Assembly (NCBI RefSeq): GCF_000063445.1 | Contig: NC_009464.1 | Coordinates: 248,001 to 312,000 of the forward strand | DNA from: Methanocella arvoryzae MRE50 | GTDB taxonomy: Archaea > Halobacteriota > Methanocellia > Methanocellales > Methanocellaceae | DNA: 64,000 nucleotides | Reading direction: 5' to 3' | Shown: positions 1 through 8,334 of the stretch, piece by piece | How the letters are laid out: every line of letters begins with the position of its first letter | Position numbering within the stretch: the first letter of the stretch is position 1 | The notes under the pieces: model-generated | Seen by the model: only the letters and a program-made list of their open reading frames with translations | What the model was told of the DNA's origin: nothing | Databases searched by the model: none | Program-made: the position numbers and the translations under genes

Positions 1-1500
1 GTTGAATCTCTCTTTCAGATCATCCGCCTCACGATCCAGCCGGCGGGCGTCGGCTGCCCTGTCGATCAGCCTGAACAGAGGTGCCAGCCGCTTTTTAGCC
101 ATGTACACATAGCCCTGTACTTCCGCCAGCGCTATCGGCTTTTTTGCCAGGGTGCCGTCGGATCGGCTGATCGAGTCGAAGGAATCTTTCCAGCCCTGGT
201 TGTAAATGCCGAGATCGGATTTGACAGCGTAGGAGGTAAAACCTCTTCCGCCGATGTTCCCGCAGCCGTCTATCCAGCGGATGGCGGCATCGACATTTGA
301 TTCCAGCTGCTTCAGCATCCCGATATCGCCGGTCCAGTCAATGTACTCCACCAGCAGTATCAAGAACAGCGGGGTTGCGTCGACAGTTCCATAGTACGGC
401 TGCTGGGGAATCATGTTAAGGTTAGCCATCTCCCCGACCCGGAGCTCGTGAAGGATTTTTCCGGGCTCTTCTTCGGTCCAGTCATCGTATCCCCGGCCCT
501 GGTACCTCGCGTTCAACAGCAGCGTGCTCCGGGCGGGTTCCACGTCATACGGTAGCAGCTGGAGCGCGGAAATGATGCTGTCCCGGCCGAACAGTGCATC
601 GTACCAGGGTACCCCGGCTGAATGATAGGTATGGCCATACTGGCTCATGCGCATCATGGTGAGGTCTGCGAGAGAACGTTCCACGATGCTGTTAAAGATG
701 TTATTACTGGTTGGTATGTTATTACAGCATTCTACGGCAGCAATGTAGGATCGCAGGATCTTATTCATCTGCCGGCCGATGTCTACGGGCTCTGCCACAT
801 CCTCCTGACCGGGGCCTGCATCTCTGGCGAAAATCTGCACTTTGGCTACCCGGGTTTCGTGCGGTTTCAGGCTCAGCTGTATAGAACAAGTCTTACCGGC
901 TACAACCATGGGAACGGGGTCGAAGAGGATGATCGTCTCCCGGAGGTGATTATCTTTACCGAGGCAGGCTAAACGCATCTCTCCGTTTTCGTACCTGGCT
1001 GGCAACAGCTTTCCCCCTGCCGGTTCTGTGATGCCCCGGATAGTGAAGATATCGTTATAGTCTGCGTCGAACTCCGCGAGTATGTTCAGCGTAACCTCCG
1101 AGGGATTGAAGTTCTCCACGGTGATGGTCTCGACAACACAGCCAGGAATGACAGTACTTCGGCTGATGAGGATAGTCTCTTTGTCGATCGTCCTTCCCCT
1201 GCAATCGAGGAACTCGGGGTTCGTCATGACAACAAGGGACTGATAGCCCCGTTCGTCGTTTGACAGAATAGGAGTAAGCGACACGCCCATGATCTTCAGC
1301 TGGTATCCGCTCAGGAACCGGCAGTCTTTATAATATAGCCCATAGCCGGAGTTATCGGCTACTGGTATTTCGCCGTTATCCCGCGTGACCAGGGTAAGGT
1401 TATCCTGCCGGATGACCAGTTCGTTAGTAATGTTATTGGACTGCGTATGCTTCTTATACGGATCTGTAGCTGGCCGGCCCCTTTCCTCTATATTGGTCAC
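1..1500 (-). CDS. Glycogen debranching enzyme / amylo-alpha-1,6-glucosidase family, 3' end outside window
   Basis: The reading frame is open for 500 codons from a GTG at 1500 to the left edge with no stop, so the C-terminus is missing. The N-terminal half (roughly residues 20-230) looks like the beta-rich N-terminal domain of archaeal/bacterial amylo-alpha-1,6-glucosidases. It is followed by the start of the (alpha/alpha)6 catalytic barrel, with motifs such as LFGRDSIISALQL, YQGRGYDDWTEEEPGKILHE and YYGTVDATPLFLIL typical of this glucan-processing family. The family trims alpha-1,6 branches of glycogen or related glucans. The GTG was chosen because an AGGAGG lies about 13 bases upstream. That spacing is long, so the exact start is uncertain. 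The FMN reductase gene lies 35 bases upstream on the same strand. Confidence 0.85.
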   Translation of the reverse strand, partial: MTNIEERGRPATDPYKKHTQSNNITNELVIRQDNLTLVTRDNGEIPVADNSGYGLYYKDCRFLSGYQLKIMGVSLTPILSNDERGYQSLVVMTNPEFLDCRGRTIDKETILISRSTVIPGCVVETITVENFNPSEVTLNILAEFDADYNDIFTIRGITEPAGGKLLPARYENGEMRLACLGKDNHLRETIILFDPVPMVVAGKTCSIQLSLKPHETRVAKVQIFARDAGPGQEDVAEPVDIGRQMNKILRSYIAAVECCNNIPTSNNIFNSIVERSLADLTMMRMSQYGHTYHSAGVPWYDALFGRDSIISALQLLPYDVEPARSTLLLNARYQGRGYDDWTEEEPGKILHELRVGEMANLNMIPQQPYYGTVDATPLFLILLVEYIDWTGDIGMLKQLESNVDAAIRWIDGCGNIGGRGFTSYAVKSDLGIYNQGWKDSFDSISRSDGTLAKKPIALAEVQGYVYMAKKRLAPLFRLIDRAADARRLDREADDLKERFN

Positions 1501-1535
1501 TGCGATATAGATACCTCCTGATATCGCCTCGCTGT

Positions 1536-2096
1536 TCAAGACCTTTTCAGCCGTTTCGTCCACACGATAAGGCTCTCGAGCAGCTCTTTTATCTTCCGCC
1601 GCGTCTTTTCATCGGTTACATGGCCGTTATGATCAATCTTATCTTCCACGAATGGCACCATGACTTCAGGCTGGTTCAAAGGGTGCATGTTGATATATAC
1701 ACAGGTCTGCCGCAGGTGATACTGGGCTCTCGCGCCCGCGATCATGCCTATAGAAGCGCTCATGATTGCGACCGGCTTATCGTCGAAAGAATTGTCTCCG
1801 ATAGGGCGGGAAGCCCAGTCGATGGCGTTTTTTAGAACGCCGGACATTGAATAGTTATATTCCGGAGTGGCGATCAAAATTGCGTCTGCAGCCCTGATCT
1901 TCGATTTGAACGTCCTGACTACGTCAGGCATCCGGTCGTCCAGATCCTGGTTATAGGGAGGTATCTCCCCGAGATCGAAGATTTCAAGCTCTGCCCCGGC
2001 AGGCACCTGTTCAAGGGCACATCTGAGTAGCGCCTTATTATAAGAGCCTTTTCTTAAGCTGCCTGCAAAGCCAAATATCCGGATATTTGTTGCCAT
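1536..2096 (-). CDS. NADPH-dependent FMN reductase (flavodoxin-like quinone/chromate reductase type)
   Basis: A protein of about 186 residues with a flavodoxin-like fold. The phosphate-binding loop GFAGSLRKGSYNKAL lies at the N-terminus and the flavin-contacting motif ATPEYNYSMSGVLKNAIDW lies near residue 80; both are hallmarks of the NADPH-dependent FMN reductase family (soluble, FMN-binding, reducing quinones, chromate or azo dyes). The substrate here is unknown. The frame extends 15 codons upstream, but the ATG at 2096 gives the canonical N-terminus MATNIRIFGFAGS. An AT-rich promoter-like stretch lies just upstream. It is probably cotranscribed with the debranching enzyme, 35 bases downstream. 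Confidence 0.88.
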   Translation of the reverse strand: MATNIRIFGFAGSLRKGSYNKALLRCALEQVPAGAELEIFDLGEIPPYNQDLDDRMPDVVRTFKSKIRAADAILIATPEYNYSMSGVLKNAIDWASRPIGDNSFDDKPVAIMSASIGMIAGARAQYHLRQTCVYINMHPLNQPEVMVPFVEDKIDHNGHVTDEKTRRKIKELLESLIVWTKRLKRS

Positions 2097-2238
2097 ATAA
2101 ATCCCACAGGTCCCAATATTATAATATTTCTTTCTGTACAAATAATACTTTCATAACGCTATATCATCCAGCTTATATGCATAAATATGAAACTTACTCA
2201 TTGTCTCCCATGTGCCAAAACGGAGACAGGAACTATGT

Positions 2239-3054
2239 ATGATGAATGATACGCAGTTTAAAGTGCTGCTTAACATGAAAGACATCCTGATGCGGATGGG
2301 CATCAACGTCCCGATGAGCGAGATTGAAGCCGACCTGAAAATGATCGCCGACTGTGACGAGCATGGCATTAGTCCTGCAATGTACAGCCTGATCACCCGG
2401 TACCTGGAGAAATACGGCAGCGACAGGTACGAGAACCTGGACGAGAGAAAAGACGTTACCGGAACTTTGAGTGCCATAAGATCTTGCATATCTGCAGGCT
2501 GTTTCTGCCTCGGGGAAGGTCTGGCCAGCATCGAATACACAGGAAGGACGACCAAAGCAAGGAAAGGAGAATATATTATTCTCATCAAGCCGGATAACAG
2601 CCTGATCGTTCATGGCCCGTCCGGGGTCAACCCTGTCTGCTATATGAGTCGTGCCAGCGATATAAAGCCATACGACTGCCAGGGGAAAATCGGCCTGATG
2701 GCCTCTGGCAGAGATGAGAGACTCTCGATTGTCTTCGACAAGATGATCTCTTTCCAGGGCCTGTTTACACCGCTGCCAGAAAAGCGGGAAATACCGGGCC
2801 CGGAACTCACTGAAGAAGAGAAGCGGCTGGAAGTGTCGCTGAAGTCCCTGAGAAAAACGCTGGCCCAGGAAAGCGAAATTAAGTATCTGCCGGCGATCTA
2901 CGATAACCGGATACTTCTGGAGCTTGTCCGCCAGAAGCCGGTATCAATAGAAGAGCTCGGCAGGATCAAAGGGTTCGGCAGGAAAAGAATAGAAAAGTAT
3001 GGCCAGAGGGTGATCGATACCATAGCCGAATTCAAGGCTTGCGCTTGCCCTTGA
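2239..3054 (+). CDS. NucS-N-like domain fused to C-terminal HRDC domain
   Basis: About 271 residues. The middle segment (YIILIKPDNSLIVHGPSGVN, about residues 115-135) resembles the N-terminal beta-domain of NucS/DUF91 DNA nucleases, including the IKPDGS-LVH-P-G pattern. The last 70 residues form an HRDC helical domain (SIEELGRIKGFGRKRIEKYG), a nucleic-acid-binding module of RecQ helicases and RNase D. The catalytic PD-(D/E)XK half of NucS is not visible between them. A DNA-binding or repair role is inferred, not shown. The start was set at the double ATG at 2239/2242, after a GGAG-containing stretch. The 3' end overlaps the convergent membrane-protein gene by 23 bases. Confidence 0.75.
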   Translation: MMNDTQFKVLLNMKDILMRMGINVPMSEIEADLKMIADCDEHGISPAMYSLITRYLEKYGSDRYENLDERKDVTGTLSAIRSCISAGCFCLGEGLASIEYTGRTTKARKGEYIILIKPDNSLIVHGPSGVNPVCYMSRASDIKPYDCQGKIGLMASGRDERLSIVFDKMISFQGLFTPLPEKREIPGPELTEEEKRLEVSLKSLRKTLAQESEIKYLPAIYDNRILLELVRQKPVSIEELGRIKGFGRKRIEKYGQRVIDTIAEFKACACP

Positions 3055-3301
3055 TTCTTCGTTTCTCCTGAGCCTGTGCAGCCTGGCGGTTGAGGAACGT
3101 CCAGTATGTGAAGTTGATTAAGCCCAGGGCAAGGACAATAGAACCGAAGACTTTGTCCGTATCGCTCGCCTGAAAACCGGGTATGTCCAGGTACATGAGG
3201 ATGAAAAAGATGACGCCTGCCAGCAGTATGCTCATCTTAAACATTCTCAGCCACCTGGCGATCCGGCGGCCTACCCGGAGGACGATTTTATTTATGCTCA
3301 T
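3032..3301 (-). CDS. Small two-TM membrane protein, function unknown
   Basis: An 89-residue protein with a basic N-terminus (RVGRRIARWLR), a hydrophobic segment at about residues 24-40 (ILLAGVIFFILMYL), a second at about residues 51-68 (IVLALGLINFTYW), and a strongly basic tail ending KRRIKGKRKP. This suggests an integral membrane protein with both termini cytoplasmic. No family was recognised. Its 3' end overlaps the convergent HRDC gene by 23 bases. The gene lies just downstream of the small zinc-ribbon gene on the same strand and may be cotranscribed with it. Confidence 0.6.
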   Translation of the reverse strand: MSINKIVLRVGRRIARWLRMFKMSILLAGVIFFILMYLDIPGFQASDTDKVFGSIVLALGLINFTYWTFLNRQAAQAQEKRRIKGKRKP

Positions 3302-3318
3302 TTAATTACACCCCGCCA

Positions 3319-3489
3319 CTACGCGTTGTCAATAACGTAGAACGCTTCACAGCCGCATTCGCATTTCCTGGAGTCCTCGGCGGTACCGGCACAGCAGGAC
3401 CCATCGATCAGAGGCAGAATCGGTGAGTTAAACTCTGCGACTTTTATTTTCCCGCAGTCCCTGCACTGGATCCTGAGCATCATAGTCAT
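3319..3489 (-). CDS. Small cysteine-rich zinc-ribbon-like protein (56 aa)
   Basis: A 56-residue frame starting MTMMLRIQCRDCGKIKV and ending FYVIDNA. It has a CxxC pair (residues 9/12), a CC pair (32/33) and a C-x-C-x-C cluster (CECGC, residues 43-47), consistent with metal binding by a rubredoxin/zinc-ribbon-like mini-protein. Several ATGs cluster at the start (3489, 3483, 3480) and there is no strong SD, so the exact N-terminus is uncertain. It lies 18 bases upstream of the two-TM membrane-protein gene, suggesting a two-gene unit. No named family was recognised. Confidence 0.6.
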   Translation of the reverse strand: MTMMLRIQCRDCGKIKVAEFNSPILPLIDGSCCAGTAEDSRKCECGCEAFYVIDNA

Positions 3490-3549
3490 GGTATATCCGG
3501 AAGAGCTATTGAAATAAAGAGTATTTAACGTTATGGTTTTGCCTCGAAG

Positions 3550-4992
3550 CTACGCACACTTCAGGCTAATGATAACTCGATTACCCTGCTCAAGCTCGCC
3601 CTGCACCCTGCTTTCGATCTCGACTGTGCCACCATAATTTTTGACGACGCTGAATACGAAATACATACTGATGCTGGGGGTCTCGTGCAGGCTGACTGCA
3701 GGTACCTCCGCATGAGGCCTCGTTCCGGGCATCTCGATCATGCCAGGGCCGCTGTCTTCTATGATGAGCCTGCAATCGTGGTTTTTTTGCTCGGTCCTGA
3801 TCCAGATCGAGCCACGATACCGGACGCGCCTTACTGTCGCATCGATCAGGTTATATATGACATCTTTGAGCAGGTTGTTTGCCCTGACCGTAAGATCGGA
3901 CACATTATCGATGTCAATAGACACCCCTTTTTCTTCAGCAGAGCGACTACATTTTATGACGGTTACAGCGCTTTTGACTGCGTCTTTCAGGTTGACGTCC
4001 TTGAGCATCATGCCGGGAGCGCTACGCAGCGTCCTTACTGTACCGATCAGTCGGTTTATCTTATGTAGCGCGTTCATAGAACAGCTTACATAACCATAGT
4101 TCGTCGTGCTTGCATCGCTTTCGACCAGTTCCAGGTATCCCAGCGAAATCTGGATAGCGTTCGTTATGTCGTGACACATCAGGTCGACGTATAGTTCGAG
4201 TTCGTTACGGGCTTTGACCAGCGCTTCCTCGAATAAAATTTTTCTGAGGCTGACAGTAATCTGGTTGCAGACAGTTTTCAGCAGGTCGATCTCGTCCGTA
4301 GCAGGAGGAGTTGAGGTGGAGAACGCCAGAACCCCGAGCAGGCCATCGCGATCAGTCAAAGGTATGGTCGTCGCCCATCGGATGTCGAGCCTGCGGGACT
4401 CCTCCAGCAGCTTAGGGGATACTGTGCCTTCTTTGATCTCTTTGGTGATCACTTTTAGCGTATACGCACTACGTCCGGCTAAGCCCCGCTCCTCAGGAGA
4501 TACCTTTTGCCTGGTAAACAGGTTTTGTAAACGGGGACTATAGCCTCTGCTGACTGCCAGCTCGAGAAAGCCGTCTTTATAGAGCATGGCTGCGATTGTT
4601 TTGTAGCCGAAGGTATCGCTGATGGCCCCTATAGCCTGATCGAGCAGCGCTACAGGTGTCGAGGTAGACATAGTCAGAACGGAAATGTTGAGCAGCAGCT
4701 GGAGCAGCGTGACGTCTTTGAAAGAGATCAGGCTGCTGATCTCTTTGCCTTCGTCGTCGTACGTCGTCTCGCACCGGGCTTCAAGGAAGTGCTTGAGCCC
4801 GTTATAGTCGACGTGTGAAATGACGACGCTCTTGGGACATTCTTTGTAGAGGCCGGGAACCAGGGAGTCGATCGTCTTGCCTATAGCCCTTTTGCCGTCC
4901 CGGGAAAACCACCTGTCGAACTCGTGGCTGGCCCATATCACGCGGCCCTCGAGGTCTACTACACACATAGCGCCGCTTATTTCCGCAATCAT
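3550..4992 (-). CDS. Sensor histidine kinase: PAS + GAF + HisKA-like + HATPase
   Basis: A 480-residue soluble kinase without obvious membrane segments. Order: PAS domain (residues 1-95, starting MIAEISGAMCVVDLEGRVIWAS), GAF domain (about 110-255, ending GLLGVLAFSTSTPP), a phosphoacceptor helix with the H-box LMCHDITNAIQISLGYLELV near residue 275, and a C-terminal ATPase with an N-box-like VIYNLIDATVRR, G1 box IEDSGPGM and a GGTVEIES segment. Archaeal methanogens carry many such orphan cytosolic kinases. No response regulator is adjacent, so the partner and signal are unknown. A terminator after the upstream htpX gene (5089-5133) separates the two transcription units. Confidence 0.88.
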   Translation of the reverse strand: MIAEISGAMCVVDLEGRVIWASHEFDRWFSRDGKRAIGKTIDSLVPGLYKECPKSVVISHVDYNGLKHFLEARCETTYDDEGKEISSLISFKDVTLLQLLLNISVLTMSTSTPVALLDQAIGAISDTFGYKTIAAMLYKDGFLELAVSRGYSPRLQNLFTRQKVSPEERGLAGRSAYTLKVITKEIKEGTVSPKLLEESRRLDIRWATTIPLTDRDGLLGVLAFSTSTPPATDEIDLLKTVCNQITVSLRKILFEEALVKARNELELYVDLMCHDITNAIQISLGYLELVESDASTTNYGYVSCSMNALHKINRLIGTVRTLRSAPGMMLKDVNLKDAVKSAVTVIKCSRSAEEKGVSIDIDNVSDLTVRANNLLKDVIYNLIDATVRRVRYRGSIWIRTEQKNHDCRLIIEDSGPGMIEMPGTRPHAEVPAVSLHETPSISMYFVFSVVKNYGGTVEIESRVQGELEQGNRVIISLKCA

Positions 4993-5088
4993 TTAGAGAA
5001 ATTGGTACTGGCAAAAGTAAATACTATTTGAAATGTATTAACGTAAAGTACAGGCTATCAGGTGATAATTGTCAGCCTGACAAGTGAA

Positions 5089-5133
5089 TAAAAAAGGAAA
5101 ACTGGTCTAGTGCCTCCCGGCACTTCCCCAGTT
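5089..5133 (-). terminator. Hairpin + T-run terminator of htpX
   Basis: Read on the minus strand directly after the htpX stop codon, an inner stem AGTGCC/GGCACT (5119-5124 with 5109-5114) sits inside an outer stem AACTGG/CCAGTT (5128-5133 with 5100-5105). A T-rich run (about 5089-5099) follows. This is a clear intrinsic-type terminator. The inner stem recurs downstream of the SepRS gene. Confidence 0.8.
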
Positions 5134-5134
5134 C

Positions 5135-6004
5135 TTAATACCCGCGCATTTTTGTCCTGATCTGCTCCAGCCTGGCAATCCGCTTTTCCATCGGCGGGTG
5201 AGTGGAGAAGAGCTCCATCAGCGCAGAGCCCGAAGTCGACGAGATGCACAGGGCTTTGGCAGCCTCGAGGCCTCTGGCGTCGTCGCCGGAGTATCTCGCC
5301 CCGGAGATCTTTTTCAGAGCGCTAATCAGGTTGTCCGGGCTTCCGGTAGCGTAAGCGGCGCCCTCGTCTGCCCCGTACTCCCTGTACCGGGATACGGTGT
5401 TGATAATGATGAGGCCGATCGTGTTGGAGAAGACCATGGAGACCATCCAGGCGGCCATGGTGGCTGCAAAGTTGTCCCGGTCTTCGCCCCGCATAACCAT
5501 GGAGAGAGCGATGTATACGACCCAGCTCAGGACGGATACGATGAAGCTGGCGAAGGTGACCACAAACATGTCCCTGTGCTTGACGTGGGACAGCTCGTGG
5601 GCTAACACGGCTTCCAGCTCCCGCTCGTTCAGGCGGCCCAGGATGCCAGTCGTGACTGCGACTACAGACTTTTTAGGGCTTCTGCCGGTCGCGAAAGCGT
5701 TGGGCATATCGTTGGATACGATGGCGATCCTCGGTTTCGGGAGGTTCATCCGGGTACACAGGCTTTCAATCATCATGTGCAGCCTCGGCGCTTCCGATTC
5801 GCTGACGATTTTCGCCCCTGTGGACCAGAGGACGAGCTTGTCCGAGAAGAAGTACTGGACAAACAGGAAGCCGCCTGACAGGATTGCTATAAGCCATGGC
5901 TCCACACCGAGCGCGGCCATTATCAGGATAGCCAGAGCGAACAGTGCAAACAACGTGCCGTACACGATGAACTTTCGGATGGTAAATCCCCAGTCTATAG
6001 ACAT
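5135..6004 (-). CDS. htpX: Protease HtpX homolog (M48 membrane zinc metalloprotease)
   Basis: 289 residues, the usual HtpX length. Two N-terminal TM segments (about residues 12-32 and 34-52) precede a cytosolic M48 peptidase domain with the zinc motif HELSH (in VLAHELSHVKHRD, about residue 135) and the downstream glutamate in REYGADEGAAY. Two further hydrophobic segments lie between them (VTFASFIVSVLSWVVY and MVSMVFSNTIGLIII). HtpX proteases take part in membrane-protein quality control under stress. The start MSIDWGFTIRKF is the only plausible one. A strong terminator follows the stop codon immediately. Confidence 0.93.
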   Translation of the reverse strand: MSIDWGFTIRKFIVYGTLFALFALAILIMAALGVEPWLIAILSGGFLFVQYFFSDKLVLWSTGAKIVSESEAPRLHMMIESLCTRMNLPKPRIAIVSNDMPNAFATGRSPKKSVVAVTTGILGRLNERELEAVLAHELSHVKHRDMFVVTFASFIVSVLSWVVYIALSMVMRGEDRDNFAATMAAWMVSMVFSNTIGLIIINTVSRYREYGADEGAAYATGSPDNLISALKKISGARYSGDDARGLEAAKALCISSTSGSALMELFSTHPPMEKRIARLEQIRTKMRGY

Positions 6005-6095
6005 AGGAACATCAACTCTTACTGGGATTCTAATTAAAAAGTCAGGGCTAAATACTTTCTGATCAGAAATGCAAATAGAAAAAGATAAGTAACCT

Positions 6096-7193
6096 TTATT
6101 TCCTCACAATATCGTCATCTTTCTTGCTATTCCAGACGTGCCAGACCCAGAAGATCGAGATCAGCGTGGCAACGATCGTTGATCCGAGGAGGAATGGCAG
6201 GTACCATTCTGCACCGGCCATGTCCCATCCCAGGCTGCTGACGATAGTGGCAATCGTATTCGGCACGAGAAAGGCCGTACCCAGCACGGTGAGATAAGCG
6301 GTGACCAGCGCGAACCTGTTATTCATCTGCTGGAGCTGGTTATTGTAGATGCTCTGCATGACTTCCAGGCCGGAGGCCAGCACGTTGGACATCTGCTCCG
6401 ACAGCTCGATATGTCTGTTTATGTTATCCGACAGGATGCCGATCCTGCCCAGCAGCTTATCATCGTCTGTCAGCAGGTCAGCATCACCATAGCGGAGGTT
6501 TTCGATTACGTCCTTAGAAGCCCATAGCGCATCGATATACGTGATCAGGATATGCTTCATCTCATAGATTTCCCGGGCGATCAGCTTCTTGTTATAGTCC
6601 TCGTCGATCAGCCGCCTGCTGATGTCGTCGCCGTGTTTCTCGATCTCCCGCAGGTACTCGAAGTTCCGGTCGTTGTTCTCGTCGATGATGCGCTCGAGGA
6701 TCAGGGTGATCTTATCGACTTTGGACTCCGCGGTGATCTTTTTCATAAATGTGGGCGCGTAGCGGAACAGCTTGATCAGCCGGACGATGTCCTGGTCGTG
6801 GACGGTCATGATGAAGTTATCCCTGAGGAGAATGATGAGGGGCCGGACTTTCACGTCGAAGTCTTTTACGGTGACCGAGGGCATCCGGATGCCAAGCTCT
6901 GTGTCTGCATCTTCATATGACGAGAAAAAGCCTGACTGAAGCAGGGTGGGAGGTATCTGGGTAAAGCCCATCGTCGCCATGATCTTTTCCAGATCCCGAT
7001 CCAGGTCGAGCGAAGTGTAGTCCACCCAGGCGACGCTTGCCGAGGGAATCAGGCTCAGGTACTCCTCTAGAGATTTCTCTGTGATTCGCTCGACCTGGCC
7101 GTCGTGGTGCAACAGCACACACGTGCTCATTGGCATCTTCGGTCTGCCGGCAGTCACCTGAACTGCCTGAGAAATCTGGCTCCCCGTAAACAC
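6096..7193 (-). CDS. CorA-family divalent cation transporter with PNT in place of GMN
   Basis: About 365 residues. It has a long cytoplasmic alpha/beta and helical domain, then two C-terminal TM helices (ALVTAYLTVLGTAFLV and WYLPFLLGSTIVATLISIFWV). This matches CorA, which forms pentameric Mg2+/Co2+ (or Zn2+) channels. The pore-loop GMN signature is replaced by PNT (AFLVPNTIATI), so ion specificity cannot be assumed. The frame is open to an ATG at 7289, but a TATA-like TTTATATAA lies directly on that start. I therefore chose the GTG at 7193, preceded by a GAGGGGG stretch. The ATG of MPMSTCV further downstream is also possible. Confidence 0.8.
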   Translation of the reverse strand: MFTGSQISQAVQVTAGRPKMPMSTCVLLHHDGQVERITEKSLEEYLSLIPSASVAWVDYTSLDLDRDLEKIMATMGFTQIPPTLLQSGFFSSYEDADTELGIRMPSVTVKDFDVKVRPLIILLRDNFIMTVHDQDIVRLIKLFRYAPTFMKKITAESKVDKITLILERIIDENNDRNFEYLREIEKHGDDISRRLIDEDYNKKLIAREIYEMKHILITYIDALWASKDVIENLRYGDADLLTDDDKLLGRIGILSDNINRHIELSEQMSNVLASGLEVMQSIYNNQLQQMNNRFALVTAYLTVLGTAFLVPNTIATIVSSLGWDMAGAEWYLPFLLGSTIVATLISIFWVWHVWNSKKDDDIVRK

Positions 7194-7414
7194 TTCCCCC
7201 TCGCAACTCTGGATCAATGCGTCTTTATCCGACAAATACTTAGCCGTATTCCGACAGGCCCAAGGTGCGGCAACACAGTATAGATACATTTATATAAATT
7301 ATTGTCAATATCTACTTCATGGGCAGCATGTGCCTGACTGCCAATAGAAAGTATAGTAGAAAGTATATAAAATCAGGGGACTCTAATTTGACCACTTAAG
7401 CAGCCAGTATCCAA

Positions 7415-7425
7415 AATATATATAA
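7415..7425 (+). promoter_or_regulatory. TATA box of nfnAB operon
   Basis: AATATATATAAGG-type archaeal TATA element about 55 bases upstream of the TTG start of the nfnA-like gene. It would place transcription initiation near 7447 and leave a short leader carrying the GGAAGGAG ribosome-binding site at 7463-7470. Confidence 0.6.
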
Positions 7426-7476
7426 GGCACACATGGTATTGACTGCATGAATTAAAAGACCCGGAAGGAGCTTAAC

Positions 7477-8334
7477 TTGTATAACATTGTCTCTAAAACA
7501 GAGCTCGCCACCTTTACCACTCAGCTGGTAGTGGAGGCTCCGGACGTAGCCCGAAAAGCGCAGGCCGGACAGTTCGTCGTAGTCAGAGCCGGTGAAAAGG
7601 GAGAGCGCATACCCCTTACTATAGCCGACTATGACAGGGAAAAGGGGACCATCACGATGGTAATCCAGCCAGTCGGCAGCTCTACGGGCAAAATTTGTTC
7701 CCTTTGCGAAGGTAGCAACCTGCACGATGTGGCGGGCCCGCTGGGAAATGCTAGCGAAATTATCGAAAACGGCCTCGTCGTCTGCATAGGAGGCGGTATC
7801 GGCATCGCCCCGATCTACCCCATAGCCAGAGAATTCAAGGCCCGCGGCAACAAGGTGATCTCAATCATAGGTGCAAGAAGCGCAGAATACCTCTTCTGGG
7901 AAGACAAGCTCAGGGCAGTCAGCGATGAGCTGCACGTGGCTACGGACGACGGATCGAAGGGAATAAAGGGCTTTGTCACCCAGCCCCTCGCCGACCTGAT
8001 CAGCTCCGGCATAAAGATCGACAGAGTGATCGCGATCGGACCGCTCATCATGATGAAAAATATTGCTAATGCCACCAGGCCTCACGGGATCAAGACAATA
8101 GTCAGCCTGAACCCGATCATGGTAGACGGGACAGGCATGTGCGGCTCGTGCAGGGTCAGCGTCGGCGGCCAGACTAAGTTCTCCTGCGTCGACGGCCCGG
8201 AGTTCGACGCCCACCTCGTAGATTTTGATGGCCTGATGGCCAGAGGGCGGATGTATGGCGAAGAGGAAAAAGTGTCGACTGAGAGATACCAGCACGAGAA
8301 AAACGGGGTGCCACTATGCCTGACAAGGAGATAA
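7477..8334 (+). CDS. nfnA: Ferredoxin-NADP+ transhydrogenase subunit A (NfnA/SudB type)
   Basis: 285 residues with an FAD-binding barrel (RIPLTIADYDREKG), a nucleotide-binding segment (CIGGGIGIAPIYPIAREF, about residue 105) and a C-terminal Cys cluster (MCGSCRVSVGG...FSC) that ligates a [2Fe-2S] cluster. This is the layout of the small subunit of NADH-dependent reduced ferredoxin:NADP+ oxidoreductase and sulfide dehydrogenase. The translation start is TTG, supported by GGAAGGAG six bases upstream. The gene overlaps the next by 19 bases, and the two products form the heterodimer. In a methanogen the pair would link ferredoxin and NADPH pools; the actual physiological direction is inferred. Confidence 0.88.
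   Translation: MYNIVSKTELATFTTQLVVEAPDVARKAQAGQFVVVRAGEKGERIPLTIADYDREKGTITMVIQPVGSSTGKICSLCEGSNLHDVAGPLGNASEIIENGLVVCIGGGIGIAPIYPIAREFKARGNKVISIIGARSAEYLFWEDKLRAVSDELHVATDDGSKGIKGFVTQPLADLISSGIKIDRVIAIGPLIMMKNIANATRPHGIKTIVSLNPIMVDGTGMCGSCRVSVGGQTKFSCVDGPEFDAHLVDFDGLMARGRMYGEEEKVSTERYQHEKNGVPLCLTRR

Noticed and set aside
622-972. Plus-strand frame of 116 codons near the left edge
   Set aside because: It lies opposite the clear debranching-enzyme frame, which is open for 500 codons on the minus strand and carries family motifs.
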